This document shows positions 24,666 to 32,590 of a stretch of 32,590 nt of DNA, piece by piece. The stretch's first letter is position 1; every line of letters begins with the position of its first letter. The stretch is taken from NCBI GenBank assembly GCA_015657575.1, contig JACDQN010000502.1:1-32590 (forward strand), written 5' to 3'. The notes beneath the pieces were generated by a model that was given only the letters and a program-made list of their open reading frames with translations, was not told the DNA's origin and did no database searches. Made by a program: the position numbers and the translations under genes. The DNA comes from Sphingopyxis sp. Lineage in GTDB: Bacteria; Pseudomonadota; Alphaproteobacteria; Sphingomonadales; Sphingomonadaceae.

Positions 24666-26119
24666 CGGTTGCCCGATCCCAACGAGATGAAGATATTTTT
24701 CTCCTGGGTGAACGCCAGCAGTTCGCCGAGGCATTCCTCACGGCCGATGCCCGACTGTTTCATTCCGCCGAAGGGGGCTCCAAGAATGTGGCGTGAGGTC
24801 TCGTTGATCCAGACATAGCCTACGTCGACGGCCATGGCGGTGCGGTGCGCGCGTTCGAGATCTCGTGTCCAGATTGAGCAGGTCAATCCATACTCCAGTT
24901 CGTTGACGACCTCGATCATCGTCGGCTCGTCGGACCATCGCAGGATTCCGAGCACCGGCCCGAAAACCTCTTCGCGGGCCAAGCGCATGTCAGGGGTAAC
25001 GTCGGCAAACACTGTCGGCTCGATGTACAGGCCGCGCGCAAGAGCTTGGTCGGCCGGTGGCCCCCCGCCGCATATCAGTCGAGCGCCTTCCGCCTGGGCG
25101 CTATCGATGAATCCGACTATGCGCTCATGCTGTTTCGCGCTGATGATCGCGCCCATCGAAGTCGCCTCGTTGGACGGATCGCCCGGCTGAAACCGCTGGG
25201 CTTCCTCCTCGATACGAGCCAGAACCGCGTCGTAGATGTCCTCATGTATGAACGCCCGGCTCGTCGACCCGCATGATTGGCCGCACCACGCAAAATTCAT
25301 GCCCTGGATCAAGGCTTTTGCTACTTCGGCGGGATCGGCATCGCCATAGGCTATCAGGGCATTCTTGCCGCCAAGTTCGAGCAAGACTGGCTTGAGCGTT
25401 GGACTGGCCTCGCGCATCAGAGCGCGACCTGCAGCCGCGCTCCCCACCAAGCTGATCATCGCCACCTTGGGGTGGGCCGCTAACGCCGCCCCCGTTTCGG
25501 CTCCTCCCGTAAGGACGCTGAACGTACCCGACGGCAACAAGCCGTCGATCAGCTCGGCGAAGCGGAGTGCTGACAGGGGAGCCTGTTCGGATGGCTTGAC
25601 GATTACCGCATTGCCGGCTGCAAGGGGAGCGGCAACCTTGCCGGCGCAGAACAGAAACGGATGATTGAAGGCCAGAATGCGGGCGACGACGCCAAATGGC
25701 TGCCTGACGGAGAAGTTGACCGCATCTGGTCCGACGGGGACCGAAGCACCTTTCATCTCCGTCACCAGCCCGGAGAAATAGTCGATGAGCGCGGCTGCCA
25801 CATGGGAGTCGGCCGCCAGTTCACGGACCGGGTTGCCGCAATCGAGAGCATCGAGTTGCGCCAATTCCTTTGCATTCTGGCGAATGACTGCCGCTACTTC
25901 GCGCAGCAGCCGGGCACGTTCGAGGGGTGGCACATCGCGCCAGACCCTGGATCCGACGGCGGCAGCGAGGACTGCCCGGTCGACATCCTCGCTTTCTGCC
26001 TGCGCGACATGTGCGATGAGCGAGCCGTTGGCCGGATTGTGCGAGGGACTGTACCCGCCCGCCGTCGGTGCATGCCACCCGCCATCATAGTAAAGGTCGT
26101 ACTGATCTGGAATTGCCAT
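24662..26119 (-). CDS. NAD(P)-dependent aldehyde dehydrogenase (benzaldehyde/aromatic-aldehyde type)
   Basis: 485-residue ALDH. 'ILAFNHPFLFCAGK' carries the oxyanion Asn152, 'LLELGGKNALIAYG' the general-base Glu248, and 'WCGQSCGSTSRAFIH' the nucleophile Cys283. It is not the acylating type and is unlike the XylG-type enzyme at 2462-3973. An aromatic or side-chain aldehyde substrate is likely from context, but the substrate is unknown. It overlaps the MFS start as GTGA and follows the TonB receptor 2 stop by 50 bp, so receptor, dehydrogenase and transporter appear to form one transcription unit. Confidence 0.92.
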   Translation of the reverse strand: MAIPDQYDLYYDGGWHAPTAGGYSPSHNPANGSLIAHVAQAESEDVDRAVLAAAVGSRVWRDVPPLERARLLREVAAVIRQNAKELAQLDALDCGNPVRELAADSHVAAALIDYFSGLVTEMKGASVPVGPDAVNFSVRQPFGVVARILAFNHPFLFCAGKVAAPLAAGNAVIVKPSEQAPLSALRFAELIDGLLPSGTFSVLTGGAETGAALAAHPKVAMISLVGSAAAGRALMREASPTLKPVLLELGGKNALIAYGDADPAEVAKALIQGMNFAWCGQSCGSTSRAFIHEDIYDAVLARIEEEAQRFQPGDPSNEATSMGAIISAKQHERIVGFIDSAQAEGARLICGGGPPADQALARGLYIEPTVFADVTPDMRLAREEVFGPVLGILRWSDEPTMIEVVNELEYGLTCSIWTRDLERAHRTAMAVDVGYVWINETSRHILGAPFGGMKQSGIGREECLGELLAFTQEKNIFISLGSGNR

Positions 26120-26169
26120 CTATGCTCTCAATCCTTGAGGGGCGAGCCAGCCTATGACCGGCGATCGCA

Positions 26170-28374
26170 TCAGAATTTCACTTCGACGCCGGCGCCGATA
26201 CGCCGGGGCAGCTCGTACCTGAGATCGGTGCCAAGCGCGCCGGGCCGAACTTCCTGGATGATCTTCTCATTGGTCAAATTCGTCGCCCAGATCGAGAACC
26301 GAAACTTTTCGTCATCCGTTCGCCACGAAATTTCGCTGTTGATCGCCGTATAGGGATCCTGCTTCACGGAATTCAGGAAGTCGAAATAGACGACCGAACT
26401 GCGGAACAGGGTGCCGTTGATGTTCAACATTCCCGATGCGAGCGGTACGTCGAGACTTGGAGCGATGTTAAAGGTCCAGCGAGGTGCCCGCGGTAGGCGG
26501 TTGCCCGACACATCCGCTTGCGACACGATATTGCCTCCCGTTGGCCGGGGAATGAAAACTTGCGCGAGCGGAAAATCGTCATATTCCGCATGGGCGTAGG
26601 CGACCGCCGCGTTGACCCGGAAATGATCGGTTGGCGCCAAAGTGGTTTCGAGTTCGCCGCCGTAAAGAGTGGCGTTCGCGGCGTTCTGCAGGACATAACC
26701 GGGACCCAACGGATCGCGGGCAGTGACCTGCAAATCCTTATAATCATAACGATACAAGGCGAGATTGGCGCGCAGCCAGGGCGTGATGTCAGACTTGATA
26801 CCGCCTTCGAGGGCTTTGAGCGTCTCGGGATCGACCGCGAGAGGCGACACGCCAGTCATGTTGAACACACCGCTTTTGAAGCCGGTGCTGTAGGTCGCGT
26901 AGATATTCGTGTCCGGTCCGATTTCGAACCGGACCGTGCCTTTATACGTGACCCTGTTAAAGGATTTTTCCGCTGTCTGCGGAAAAAGGGCGACGCCGTT
27001 TACGATCTGATCGAAACTTCTTTTCTCATGGGTGTAGCGAATGCCGCCCGTCACGAACAGGCGCGGGACGACCTCAAGCGTCGCCTCGGCGAATCCGGCA
27101 TAGGAGGTCGTCTTCAGGACGGGGTCGAATGTGCGCACGAGCAGTGGCTGGCTCGGATCAGCGCGACTGCTCAGAATGAAGTTGGCGTCGCCGGAGAGGT
27201 GGAAGGCATATAAACCAGCGATCCATTGAAGCGGCCCGGAGCCGGACGAGAGCAGGCGCACTTCCTGACTATAATATTCCGATGCGATTTTGGGGGCCAC
27301 AAAAGTCGCGAGCAAGATATTCGACGAATCCGAATCCGTCGCCTGAGAGGTTCGGTTGGAGGCATATGCCCCGGTCGTCTCCAGATTGACCCCGCCTAGA
27401 TCGAAGCGTGTCTGCAAGGCGACACTGTATCGCCGGGTGGCGAGCGAGGGGCGCAGATCGGCGGACAGCTGCCAGGGTTTCAACGGGAGGATCGCGCCGG
27501 GAAAGGCTCGACCTGCCGTGTTATTCTCATAGGGCTGGTAGACATTCTCCGAGCCCTTGCGATCGAAATATTCTCCCGTGAGGACGATCTTGTTTCCGTT
27601 CTCGCCGCGGTACATCAGCTTGCTGCGGACATCGACAACCTGATAGCCGCCAGCTTTCCCACCGCGCACGAGATCGTCGACAAAACTGTCCGTTTTGCGG
27701 TAAATTCCGGCGATATCGGCTGCAATCGTATCGGACAGGCCACCAGTCAGATAGCCGCGCACATTATAGTCTCCGTCGCCCGTCTCGAGGGCGGCCGCGC
27801 GCGCCGAAACCATGCCGCTGAAGTCGAAACTGGGATCAGGCGTAATGACATTGATCAACCCGCCCGTCGCGTTCCGACCGAATATTGTCCCCTGCGGCCC
27901 GCGCAGGACCTCGACGCGGTCGACCTTGACGAGATCGGTCCAGGTGGAAAATGGGTCTCCCTGGTAGATTCCATCGACATAGGTTGCTACGTTTGACTCG
28001 TCCCCGACCGAAATACTGCTCGACCCCACCCCGCGGATAACGGGCAGGAACACGCCCGCAGCGCGGCCACCGAAGAAGCCGGGCACGACCTGAGTGAGAT
28101 TCCGGATGTCGGCCGCACCCGAACGGCCAAGCGATTCCGAAGTCACGGCGGTCACCGCGACCGGCACATCCTGCAACTTCTGTTCCCGGCGCGTCGCGGT
28201 CACGACGATATCTACGAGGCCGCTCTGCGTCGAGGTTTGATCCTGATCCTCGGCTGGGGCCGACGGGCTGGGCGCGGACAAACCGCCAACGGGCGCCGTT
28301 TGCGCCATGGATGGCGCGGCGGTCACGGCTGCCGTCATCATCAGCAGCGCTTTGGATGCAAAAAGGCCTTTCAT
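26170..28374 (-). CDS. TonB-dependent outer-membrane receptor 2
   Basis: Intact 734-residue receptor, paralogous to the one at 13862-16049. Signal peptide of about 24 residues ending at 'APSMAQ'. After a Pro/Ser/Ala-rich linker comes 'VDIVVTATRREQKLQDVPVAVTAV', then plug motifs 'VIRGVGSSSISVGDESNVATYVDGIYQ' and 'VEVLRGPQGTIFGRNATGGLINVIT', and a barrel ending in 'VEVKF'. It likely imports an aromatic or hydrophobic compound. GGAGGGAGA lies before the ATG. The 57 bp between it and beta4 are AT-rich (about 28386-28431), the most AT-rich stretch of this block, and could hold an internal promoter, although I cannot assign clear -35 and -10 boxes. Confidence 0.95.
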   Translation of the reverse strand: MKGLFASKALLMMTAAVTAAPSMAQTAPVGGLSAPSPSAPAEDQDQTSTQSGLVDIVVTATRREQKLQDVPVAVTAVTSESLGRSGAADIRNLTQVVPGFFGGRAAGVFLPVIRGVGSSSISVGDESNVATYVDGIYQGDPFSTWTDLVKVDRVEVLRGPQGTIFGRNATGGLINVITPDPSFDFSGMVSARAAALETGDGDYNVRGYLTGGLSDTIAADIAGIYRKTDSFVDDLVRGGKAGGYQVVDVRSKLMYRGENGNKIVLTGEYFDRKGSENVYQPYENNTAGRAFPGAILPLKPWQLSADLRPSLATRRYSVALQTRFDLGGVNLETTGAYASNRTSQATDSDSSNILLATFVAPKIASEYYSQEVRLLSSGSGPLQWIAGLYAFHLSGDANFILSSRADPSQPLLVRTFDPVLKTTSYAGFAEATLEVVPRLFVTGGIRYTHEKRSFDQIVNGVALFPQTAEKSFNRVTYKGTVRFEIGPDTNIYATYSTGFKSGVFNMTGVSPLAVDPETLKALEGGIKSDITPWLRANLALYRYDYKDLQVTARDPLGPGYVLQNAANATLYGGELETTLAPTDHFRVNAAVAYAHAEYDDFPLAQVFIPRPTGGNIVSQADVSGNRLPRAPRWTFNIAPSLDVPLASGMLNINGTLFRSSVVYFDFLNSVKQDPYTAINSEISWRTDDEKFRFSIWATNLTNEKIIQEVRPGALGTDLRYELPRRIGAGVEVKF

Positions 28375-28431
28375 TTTCGGTCTCCCTCCCGATTATTTAG
28401 TAATTGATTTATAAGGTTATTCTGTCACCGC

Positions 28432-28926
28432 TCACAAAGGAAACACCAGATACCGCGGCACGACCGCGTTGTCGGTCACCGCGTTCCGCGACAGAAAGCG
28501 ACATTGATCGTCTTCCATTCGAATAATGTCCTCGTAGGTCCCGGCGGCCAGCTGCTGCGGCAGCCCGGTATCGTCGGGGGTAAAGATCACGGAGAAGTTC
28601 GAGACCATGTCGACGAGACCATCCGCGCGGCGGCTGGCGTGCACGCGCTGAACGAAATGCCGGGTACGATAGTCCTGGAATGTACCCGCCCATATGTCTT
28701 CGATGAAGGTGCAGCGATCGATTAACCTGTCGCGGCAGTCGTCGAGCATCATCGCCACGCGCAGGCCGCTCTCGACATCGTTGCGCGCGATGCAGATGTA
28801 ACTCGCGCTCGGATCATCTTCGAACGTGTCGAGCCACGACCGCATTTTCTTCCCGTCCAGTGCCGACATATATGCCGACTGGAGTTCATCGAGCCGCGCG
28901 AGCTCGTCGAGCGTCAAGCGCGTCAT
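28432..28926 (-). CDS. aromatic-ring-hydroxylating dioxygenase beta subunit (beta4)
   Basis: 164-residue SnoaL/NTF2-like small subunit: 'LQSAYMSALDGKKMRSWLDTFEDDPSASYICIARNDVESGLRVAMMLDDCRDRLIDRCTFIEDIW' and 'YRTRHFVQRVHASR' follow the family pattern. The start overlaps the alpha4 stop as ATGA. It diverges from beta1 and beta3 and looks closer to the salicylate/anthranilate-type small subunits, in line with its alpha partner. Confidence 0.9.
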   Translation of the reverse strand: MTRLTLDELARLDELQSAYMSALDGKKMRSWLDTFEDDPSASYICIARNDVESGLRVAMMLDDCRDRLIDRCTFIEDIWAGTFQDYRTRHFVQRVHASRRADGLVDMVSNFSVIFTPDDTGLPQQLAAGTYEDIIRMEDDQCRFLSRNAVTDNAVVPRYLVFPL

Positions 28927-30113
28927 GCCTCCCTCCTCCGGAAGCCCATGGCGGCGCGATAATATTCCCAGTGCGGAAGATTGCCGCTCTCGTCGTTCTG
29001 ACGGAATTCGAACCCGAGCCGGGATGGATCGGTGACGCCTTTTTGGAAGATGGCCTTGCCGGGGGTGCGATTGCCGATCTGGACCCGGTGGAAAACCGAG
29101 GCGTCTTCCATACTGATCAGGCCGGACGGGCCGATCGCGTTGGAGCTTTGCCTTATTCGGTGCAAGACCATCGCGTCATCGTCGTCCTGATGCGCGAAAT
29201 AGGCGTAGGTGACTTCCACCTCGTCGATTGCGACAGGCGTAGCGAAACGGATGCTGATGACGTTCAGGTAATTTGAGGCGACGAGCATCGGAAAGAGAGC
29301 GAGCACGCTGGCGTTTTTCGGCCGCCCCTCGTCGCGAAACTCGATGACCGAAGCATCGCGGATTACGCTCGTGGGCTGGGGAACGGTCAACTCGGTTTCG
29401 ATGCAATAATGGCCACGTCCGGTAGTCGCATACTGGCGGCCTGCGCCGCCCTGCCAGTTGAGCATCGTGAACGCCTGGTGCAGGAGCGGCGGATGATAGC
29501 CGTCGTTGTCGCTATAGGCTTTCCAGTTGGTCAGATACCGGACCCGATGATAGCCAATCAGCTTGAGGCGTCCGTCACCGGCCATGATGTCCAGCAACGA
29601 CCCTTTCGCTTCCTGCAGGAAGTCGTCGAGGCTTTCGGTGTCCGGCGACAGCGTCACGAACAGGAGGCCGCCGACCGATTCCTGCCGCGGCTGGGTCAGC
29701 GGATAGTCTTTCTTGTCGAAACCGGGGATGAATTCGCGCTGATTGGGGCAGCCGACCAACTCGCCCTCTTTGTTGAACAGCCACCGATGATAGGGGCATT
29801 CGAATTCGGCTCGATTGCCCGAAGGCTTTACCTCGATCTGGGTGCTGCGATGTGAGCAGGCGTTGAAGAATGCCCTGACCCGTCCGTCGTCGCCGCGGAT
29901 GATGAGCAGGGGGACGTCCGCAAGATTGCAGGTTTTGAAGTCCCCCGGGTGCGGCACTTCGCTTTCGTGCGCAACGGGATGCCACTCGGCTCCACGGAAA
30001 ATCCGGTCGATCTCGGCTTGGTAGAGGTCTTGCCGGACGAAAATCTCCTTGGGGATTTCGTTAAAATTTGCCGGCCAGACAATGTCTTGAAGATAAGCCT
30101 CCGGAACCGTCAT
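28923..30113 (-). CDS. Rieske aromatic-ring-hydroxylating oxygenase alpha subunit (alpha4)
   Basis: 396-residue catalytic subunit with Rieske ligands Cys86-Ser-His88 ('NACSHRSTQIEV') and Cys106-Pro-Tyr-His109 ('CPYHRWLFNKEGELVG'), and iron ligands Asp204, His207, His212 in 'NDGYHPPLLHQAF'. Residues 'IGPSGLISMEDASVFHRVQIG' near the C-terminus resemble the alpha2/NagG group more than benzoate dioxygenase. AAGGA lies six bases before the ATG. The gene starts 92 bp after the stop of the VOC protein at 30206. The substrate is not predictable; a ring hydroxylation before cleavage by the adjacent VOC enzyme is the natural inference. Confidence 0.92.
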   Translation of the reverse strand: MTVPEAYLQDIVWPANFNEIPKEIFVRQDLYQAEIDRIFRGAEWHPVAHESEVPHPGDFKTCNLADVPLLIIRGDDGRVRAFFNACSHRSTQIEVKPSGNRAEFECPYHRWLFNKEGELVGCPNQREFIPGFDKKDYPLTQPRQESVGGLLFVTLSPDTESLDDFLQEAKGSLLDIMAGDGRLKLIGYHRVRYLTNWKAYSDNDGYHPPLLHQAFTMLNWQGGAGRQYATTGRGHYCIETELTVPQPTSVIRDASVIEFRDEGRPKNASVLALFPMLVASNYLNVISIRFATPVAIDEVEVTYAYFAHQDDDDAMVLHRIRQSSNAIGPSGLISMEDASVFHRVQIGNRTPGKAIFQKGVTDPSRLGFEFRQNDESGNLPHWEYYRAAMGFRRREA

Positions 30114-30205
30114 CTCCCATCCTTTCTCTTTGCTATTTCGCCGCCCGCGTCACCTCGCGATGCGGTCACATTCATCCCATGCCCGCTGCCCACCGGGGCC
30201 CAAGT

Positions 30206-31060
30206 CTATGTGGACAACTCCTTGATTTTCGGGGTTGCGCCCCACATGCAGAAGCTCTTCGGTTCAAAGCCGAACTGGCGTTCCCTGTAGGTCTCTTCGT
30301 CGACCTCGCGCACGCCGACGGAATATTCAAAGACCATCCCGTCGGGACCCTCGAAATATACGAACCGCGCGCCCGAAGTCGGATGCCGGCCGGGTCCGAA
30401 GACGATGGGAACCTTATGCTGGCTAAGCAGCGCGTAGCTGCGCTGCACATCGTCGATCGACTGAACCTGGTGGTTGATGTGCTGGATACCGCACCGGTCT
30501 GCGGGGACGAGCGCGATGCTGTGGTGAATCTGGCTCAGACGGAGCAGCGGGAGCTCGCCTACCCGGTCACTGACGCGTGCATTGCATATTTGGGTCCAGA
30601 AATGCTCATCGCGACCGGGATCCCGGCTGAACAGACCGACGTGACTGAAACCCGTAATTCCCGCGTCGCGAGACAGCTGCGCGCCATTGCCACCGATCTG
30701 CGGCGAAACCGCGAATTCGATGCGTCCCCCGCTGGGGTCACGAAAGGCTATGAATTCGGAAACGTGCCGCTGCTCGCGTTCCTCATGCGAACCGTAGCAC
30801 ACCTCATACCCTAATGCTTCGAGCGTTTTCGCCGCATTGAGGAGATCCTCCCCATTCGCCAATTCGAAGCCGACAATCGTTTCGGATGGGTCGCCGATCT
30901 CGTAGCTCATCGTGCTCATGCGACTATCGGAGCGAAACGACAGGCGATCAACCGCGCGATCGACAGGCTCCAGGCCAAGTATTCGCGTGGCGAAATCGGT
31001 ACGCGCGACATCCGGTGTCTTGAGACGAGTATAAGCGATGTCAATGATGTTGATGGTCAT
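30206..31060 (-). CDS. VOC-fold type I extradiol dioxygenase-like protein (metal triad intact)
   Basis: 284-residue two-domain VOC protein resembling the BphC group in architecture but distant in sequence. The metal triad is present: His140 ('GFSHVGL'), His194 ('GIQHINHQV') and Glu245 ('VFEYSVG'); His180 ('IHHSIAL') aligns with the BphC catalytic His. It is therefore likely an Fe(II) ring-cleavage enzyme of unusual specificity. The ATG at 31060 overlaps the stop of its degenerate paralogue as ATGA; the longer frame upstream lies inside that paralogue. It sits immediately before alpha4. Confidence 0.85.
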   Translation of the reverse strand: MTINIIDIAYTRLKTPDVARTDFATRILGLEPVDRAVDRLSFRSDSRMSTMSYEIGDPSETIVGFELANGEDLLNAAKTLEALGYEVCYGSHEEREQRHVSEFIAFRDPSGGRIEFAVSPQIGGNGAQLSRDAGITGFSHVGLFSRDPGRDEHFWTQICNARVSDRVGELPLLRLSQIHHSIALVPADRCGIQHINHQVQSIDDVQRSYALLSQHKVPIVFGPGRHPTSGARFVYFEGPDGMVFEYSVGVREVDEETYRERQFGFEPKSFCMWGATPKIKELST

Positions 31061-31917
31061 GGCAACGTTCCTCCCAATTCTTCGAGGTTGGAGGTCGAAC
31101 CCCAACTGCATAGCGAGGCGGGAGAATCGGCAAACTGCCGTGGCCGGCGTCCGACGGGCGACGGATCCGATCGGGTCGAATAGGTGAAATAGCTGTCGGG
31201 CGAGGGCCCGCTGAAGGTCAGAAACACTTCACCGCTCGCGGGTTCCTTGCCTGGGCCGCGGACAATGCCGACCTGCCGGTCAAGGAGAAAATATTTCGAC
31301 TGCATCACGGCGTCGATGCTCTCGACCTCAAACCCCACGACGAGGAAGCTCTCGCGCTTGCTCGGCACAATCATGATCCTGTGATGCTGATCGTCCCAGC
31401 CGAGGTAGATTGCGTCGCCCACCCGATCGGTGATCCGCGCTCCGAGGATGTCCACCCACACAGCGGCGTCAGACGCCGGGTCCCGGCTGCCGAGGATCAC
31501 GTGTGACAGGCCGACAATTCCCGCATCGCGCGATGGAAAATATCGCTCGCCGCTCTCCTCGGCCCGAACGACCAGCTCGATGAGATTGCCGCTTAGGTCG
31601 CGACAGGCGAGCCCCGCGTGATAGCGGCGGCTTCGACACAGATCGTGAGGGATCGCCTCGACATCCCAATTTCGCTCCCTGAGTTTCCCGGAGACTTCCT
31701 GCAGCTGCTCGACGGTTCTCAGCGACACCGCCACGCTGGGCCGGAGGCTGCTCCCGGAACCGTCGAACTCCAGGCAATAGGACCGAGAGTCAGAACGGAA
31801 CCGTTCGGCTTCCGGCAACCGTTCGCTGTGCTGCAGGCCGACGGTATCAACGGCGAGCCGCGTGGCTTCGCTAAGCGACTGAACCGGGATCCGTACGAAC
31901 CGTAGCTGCTCCAGCAT
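31057..31917 (-). CDS. VOC-fold extradiol-like protein with degenerate metal site
   Basis: 286-residue paralogue of the protein at 30206-31060, recognisable by 'DAGIVGLSHVILGSRDPASDAAVWVDILGARITDRVGDAIYLG' matching 'DAGITGFSHVGLFSRDPGRDEHFWTQICNARVSDRVGELPLLR'. The first ligand His139 is kept, but the second position is Val193 ('FLVVGFEVES') and the Glu position is Thr245 ('YFTYS'). It is unlikely to bind iron in the normal way. The start chosen is the ATG at 31917, with GAGG six bases upstream; an in-frame TTG lies at 31935. It may act as a non-catalytic partner of the intact paralogue, which starts four bases before its stop. Confidence 0.85.
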   Translation of the reverse strand: MLEQLRFVRIPVQSLSEATRLAVDTVGLQHSERLPEAERFRSDSRSYCLEFDGSGSSLRPSVAVSLRTVEQLQEVSGKLRERNWDVEAIPHDLCRSRRYHAGLACRDLSGNLIELVVRAEESGERYFPSRDAGIVGLSHVILGSRDPASDAAVWVDILGARITDRVGDAIYLGWDDQHHRIMIVPSKRESFLVVGFEVESIDAVMQSKYFLLDRQVGIVRGPGKEPASGEVFLTFSGPSPDSYFTYSTRSDPSPVGRRPRQFADSPASLCSWGSTSNLEELGGTLP

Positions 31918-32167
31918 TTGCCACCTCAAATCCAATGATCAGTCAGTCTGTACTGTTTGTTTTGATTCGGGGCAAGCCTTATCGCGAGTCCCGAGAGGGG
32001 TGTCGTCATGACCGGGGCGATGTGCTGAGCGGCACCTGGCAGCATAGGGTTGTTATCGCCCGCTCGTCGCGAACGTTCGATCCTTCAACGCGCAGGGCCC
32101 GAGGCAAAGAGCGGCCGGCTTCGGCGAGCCCGTCGAGAGCGATCTGGTAGTCCCCGCTGCCCCGATA
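31918..32167. other. non-coding stretch, probable promoter region of the long minus-strand block
   Basis: About 250 bp without a convincing gene. The AT-rich part at 31935-31970 lies just upstream of the first VOC gene and probably holds its promoter; CAGT-CTGT-ACTG (31946-31957) is a short inverted repeat that could belong to an operator. I cannot assign -35 and -10 boxes. The rest is GC-rich with only shadow frames. Confidence 0.4.
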
Positions 32168-32389
32168 TCAGACGTGTCGTGTCGGGCGATCCGCCGAAAG
32201 GGGAAGCACTAGCTTGTTCGGTACCCGACCGCGTGCGAGCCTCTTCAGGATTGGAAGCGCGTTGGGATAGGCGTCGGCGAATGCCAGAGGCTGACCGTCG
32301 GCGCCCAGCCTCACTTCAAAGACCGGCCCGTCGCCACAAGCGCAGCCACCGGCACTCTGTCCTCGCATGAAGCGCTCGGGTTGAGCCAT
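32168..32389 (-). CDS. small hypothetical protein (73 residues)
   Basis: Open frame from an ATG at 32389 with GGAG six bases upstream, which makes it a credible gene; an in-frame TTG lies at 32401. Protein start MAQPERFMRGQSAGGCACGD. It has a Cys-Ala-Cys near residue 16 and 'PVFEVRLGADGQPLAFADAYPNALPILKRLARGRVPN', with no membrane segment or signal peptide. I do not recognise the family. It is the first frame on the minus strand before the VOC pair (about 250 bp downstream), and a possible operator lies 36-50 bp before its start. Confidence 0.4.
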   Translation of the reverse strand: MAQPERFMRGQSAGGCACGDGPVFEVRLGADGQPLAFADAYPNALPILKRLARGRVPNKLVLPLSADRPTRHV

Positions 32390-32424
32390 GTCGGTCTCCA
32401 AGCAGAGATTCGTTTCCTAGTAGA

Positions 32425-32439
32425 CAACACGTTGCACAA
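32425..32439. promoter_or_regulatory. possible operator related to the divergent inverted repeat
   Basis: CAACACGTTGCACAA shares CAA, three bases, then GTTGCACAA with the right half of the inverted repeat at 10071-10096 (12 of 15 positions agree). It lies 36-50 bp upstream of the small ORF start on the minus strand, in a region where that strand's transcript probably begins. One arm is imperfect. Confidence 0.35.
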
Positions 32440-32590
32440 AATGGCTCGTCGGTCAATTGGCGTTGGCATGCGAAGCCAAGAGCGGTCTGCCTCGAGGAAG
32501 AGCCTCACCGCCGAAAGATCGCCGGCTCGGTCGGACGATTTTGCTGACACGACAAGAGGTTAGGTAGGGCTCCCTGCCGCCATATTCGCA

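Noticed and set aside
1-32590. Mobile elements or phage genes explaining the accessory cluster
   Set aside because: I found no transposase, integrase, terminal inverted repeats or tRNA in the window; transfer may have occurred, but nothing here shows its borders.

Overview
The window looks like the chromosome or a large catabolic plasmid of a GC-rich alphaproteobacterium, most likely a sphingomonad (Sphingobium, Novosphingobium or Sphingopyxis type). The indications are many Rieske oxygenase alpha/beta pairs that share one ferredoxin, TonB-dependent receptors with the sphingomonad-style 'VTATRRE..LQDV' N-terminus, and an aromatic meta-cleavage pathway split over several operons. It is almost wall-to-wall aromatic catabolism. 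I saw no tRNA, rRNA, CRISPR array, insertion sequence or integrase, and no gene-free stretch longer than about 250 bases.

Layout. (A) Positions 1-9955, minus strand: one tightly packed operon. It begins with a benzoate/terephthalate-type Rieske oxygenase (alpha1, beta1), continues with a PdxA-family dehydrogenase and a BphK-like glutathione transferase, and then holds a lower meta pathway: hydrolase, catechol 2,3-dioxygenase, GlcG/HbpS-like protein, 2-hydroxymuconic semialdehyde dehydrogenase, 2-hydroxypentadienoate hydratase, acylating acetaldehyde dehydrogenase and 4-hydroxy-2-oxovalerate aldolase (cut by the left edge). (B) Positions 9956-10202: a divergent control region with a perfect 11-bp inverted repeat. 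(C) Positions 10203-17835, plus strand: BphC-like extradiol dioxygenase, Rieske ferredoxin, beta2, alpha2 (salicylate/anthranilate oxygenase type), DsbA-fold HCCA-type isomerase, TonB receptor 1, a strong terminator hairpin, and an acyl-CoA synthetase. (D) Positions 17899-31917, minus strand: a second long gene run. In transcription order it holds two paired VOC-fold proteins (one degenerate, one with intact metal ligands), alpha4-beta4, TonB receptor 2, an aldehyde dehydrogenase, an MFS transporter, alpha3-beta3, a second PdxA-family enzyme, a class II aldolase-like protein, an SDR and a TetR regulator. (E) Positions 31918-32590: control region plus a small unknown ORF.

How it fits together. 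Receptors and the MFS protein would import an aromatic acid. Rieske oxygenases would make (carboxylated) cis-dihydrodiols, and the PdxA-family enzymes, which are related to the terephthalate dihydrodiol dehydrogenase TphB, could re-aromatise them with loss of CO2. Extradiol enzymes would open the ring, and the lower pathway would yield pyruvate and acetyl-CoA. The alpha-beta-pdxA cassette occurs twice. The growth substrate cannot be fixed from sequence; several ring-cleavage enzymes plus an HCCA-type isomerase suggest a bicyclic or multi-step aromatic acid.

Caveat. Seven genes are interrupted by about ten single-base indels, nine of them apparent one-base losses. In every case restoring the bases gives a full-length family member with the expected motifs. 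I read this mainly as sequencing/assembly error in a GC-rich draft, so these genes are annotated as CDS with frameshifts rather than as decayed pseudogenes.
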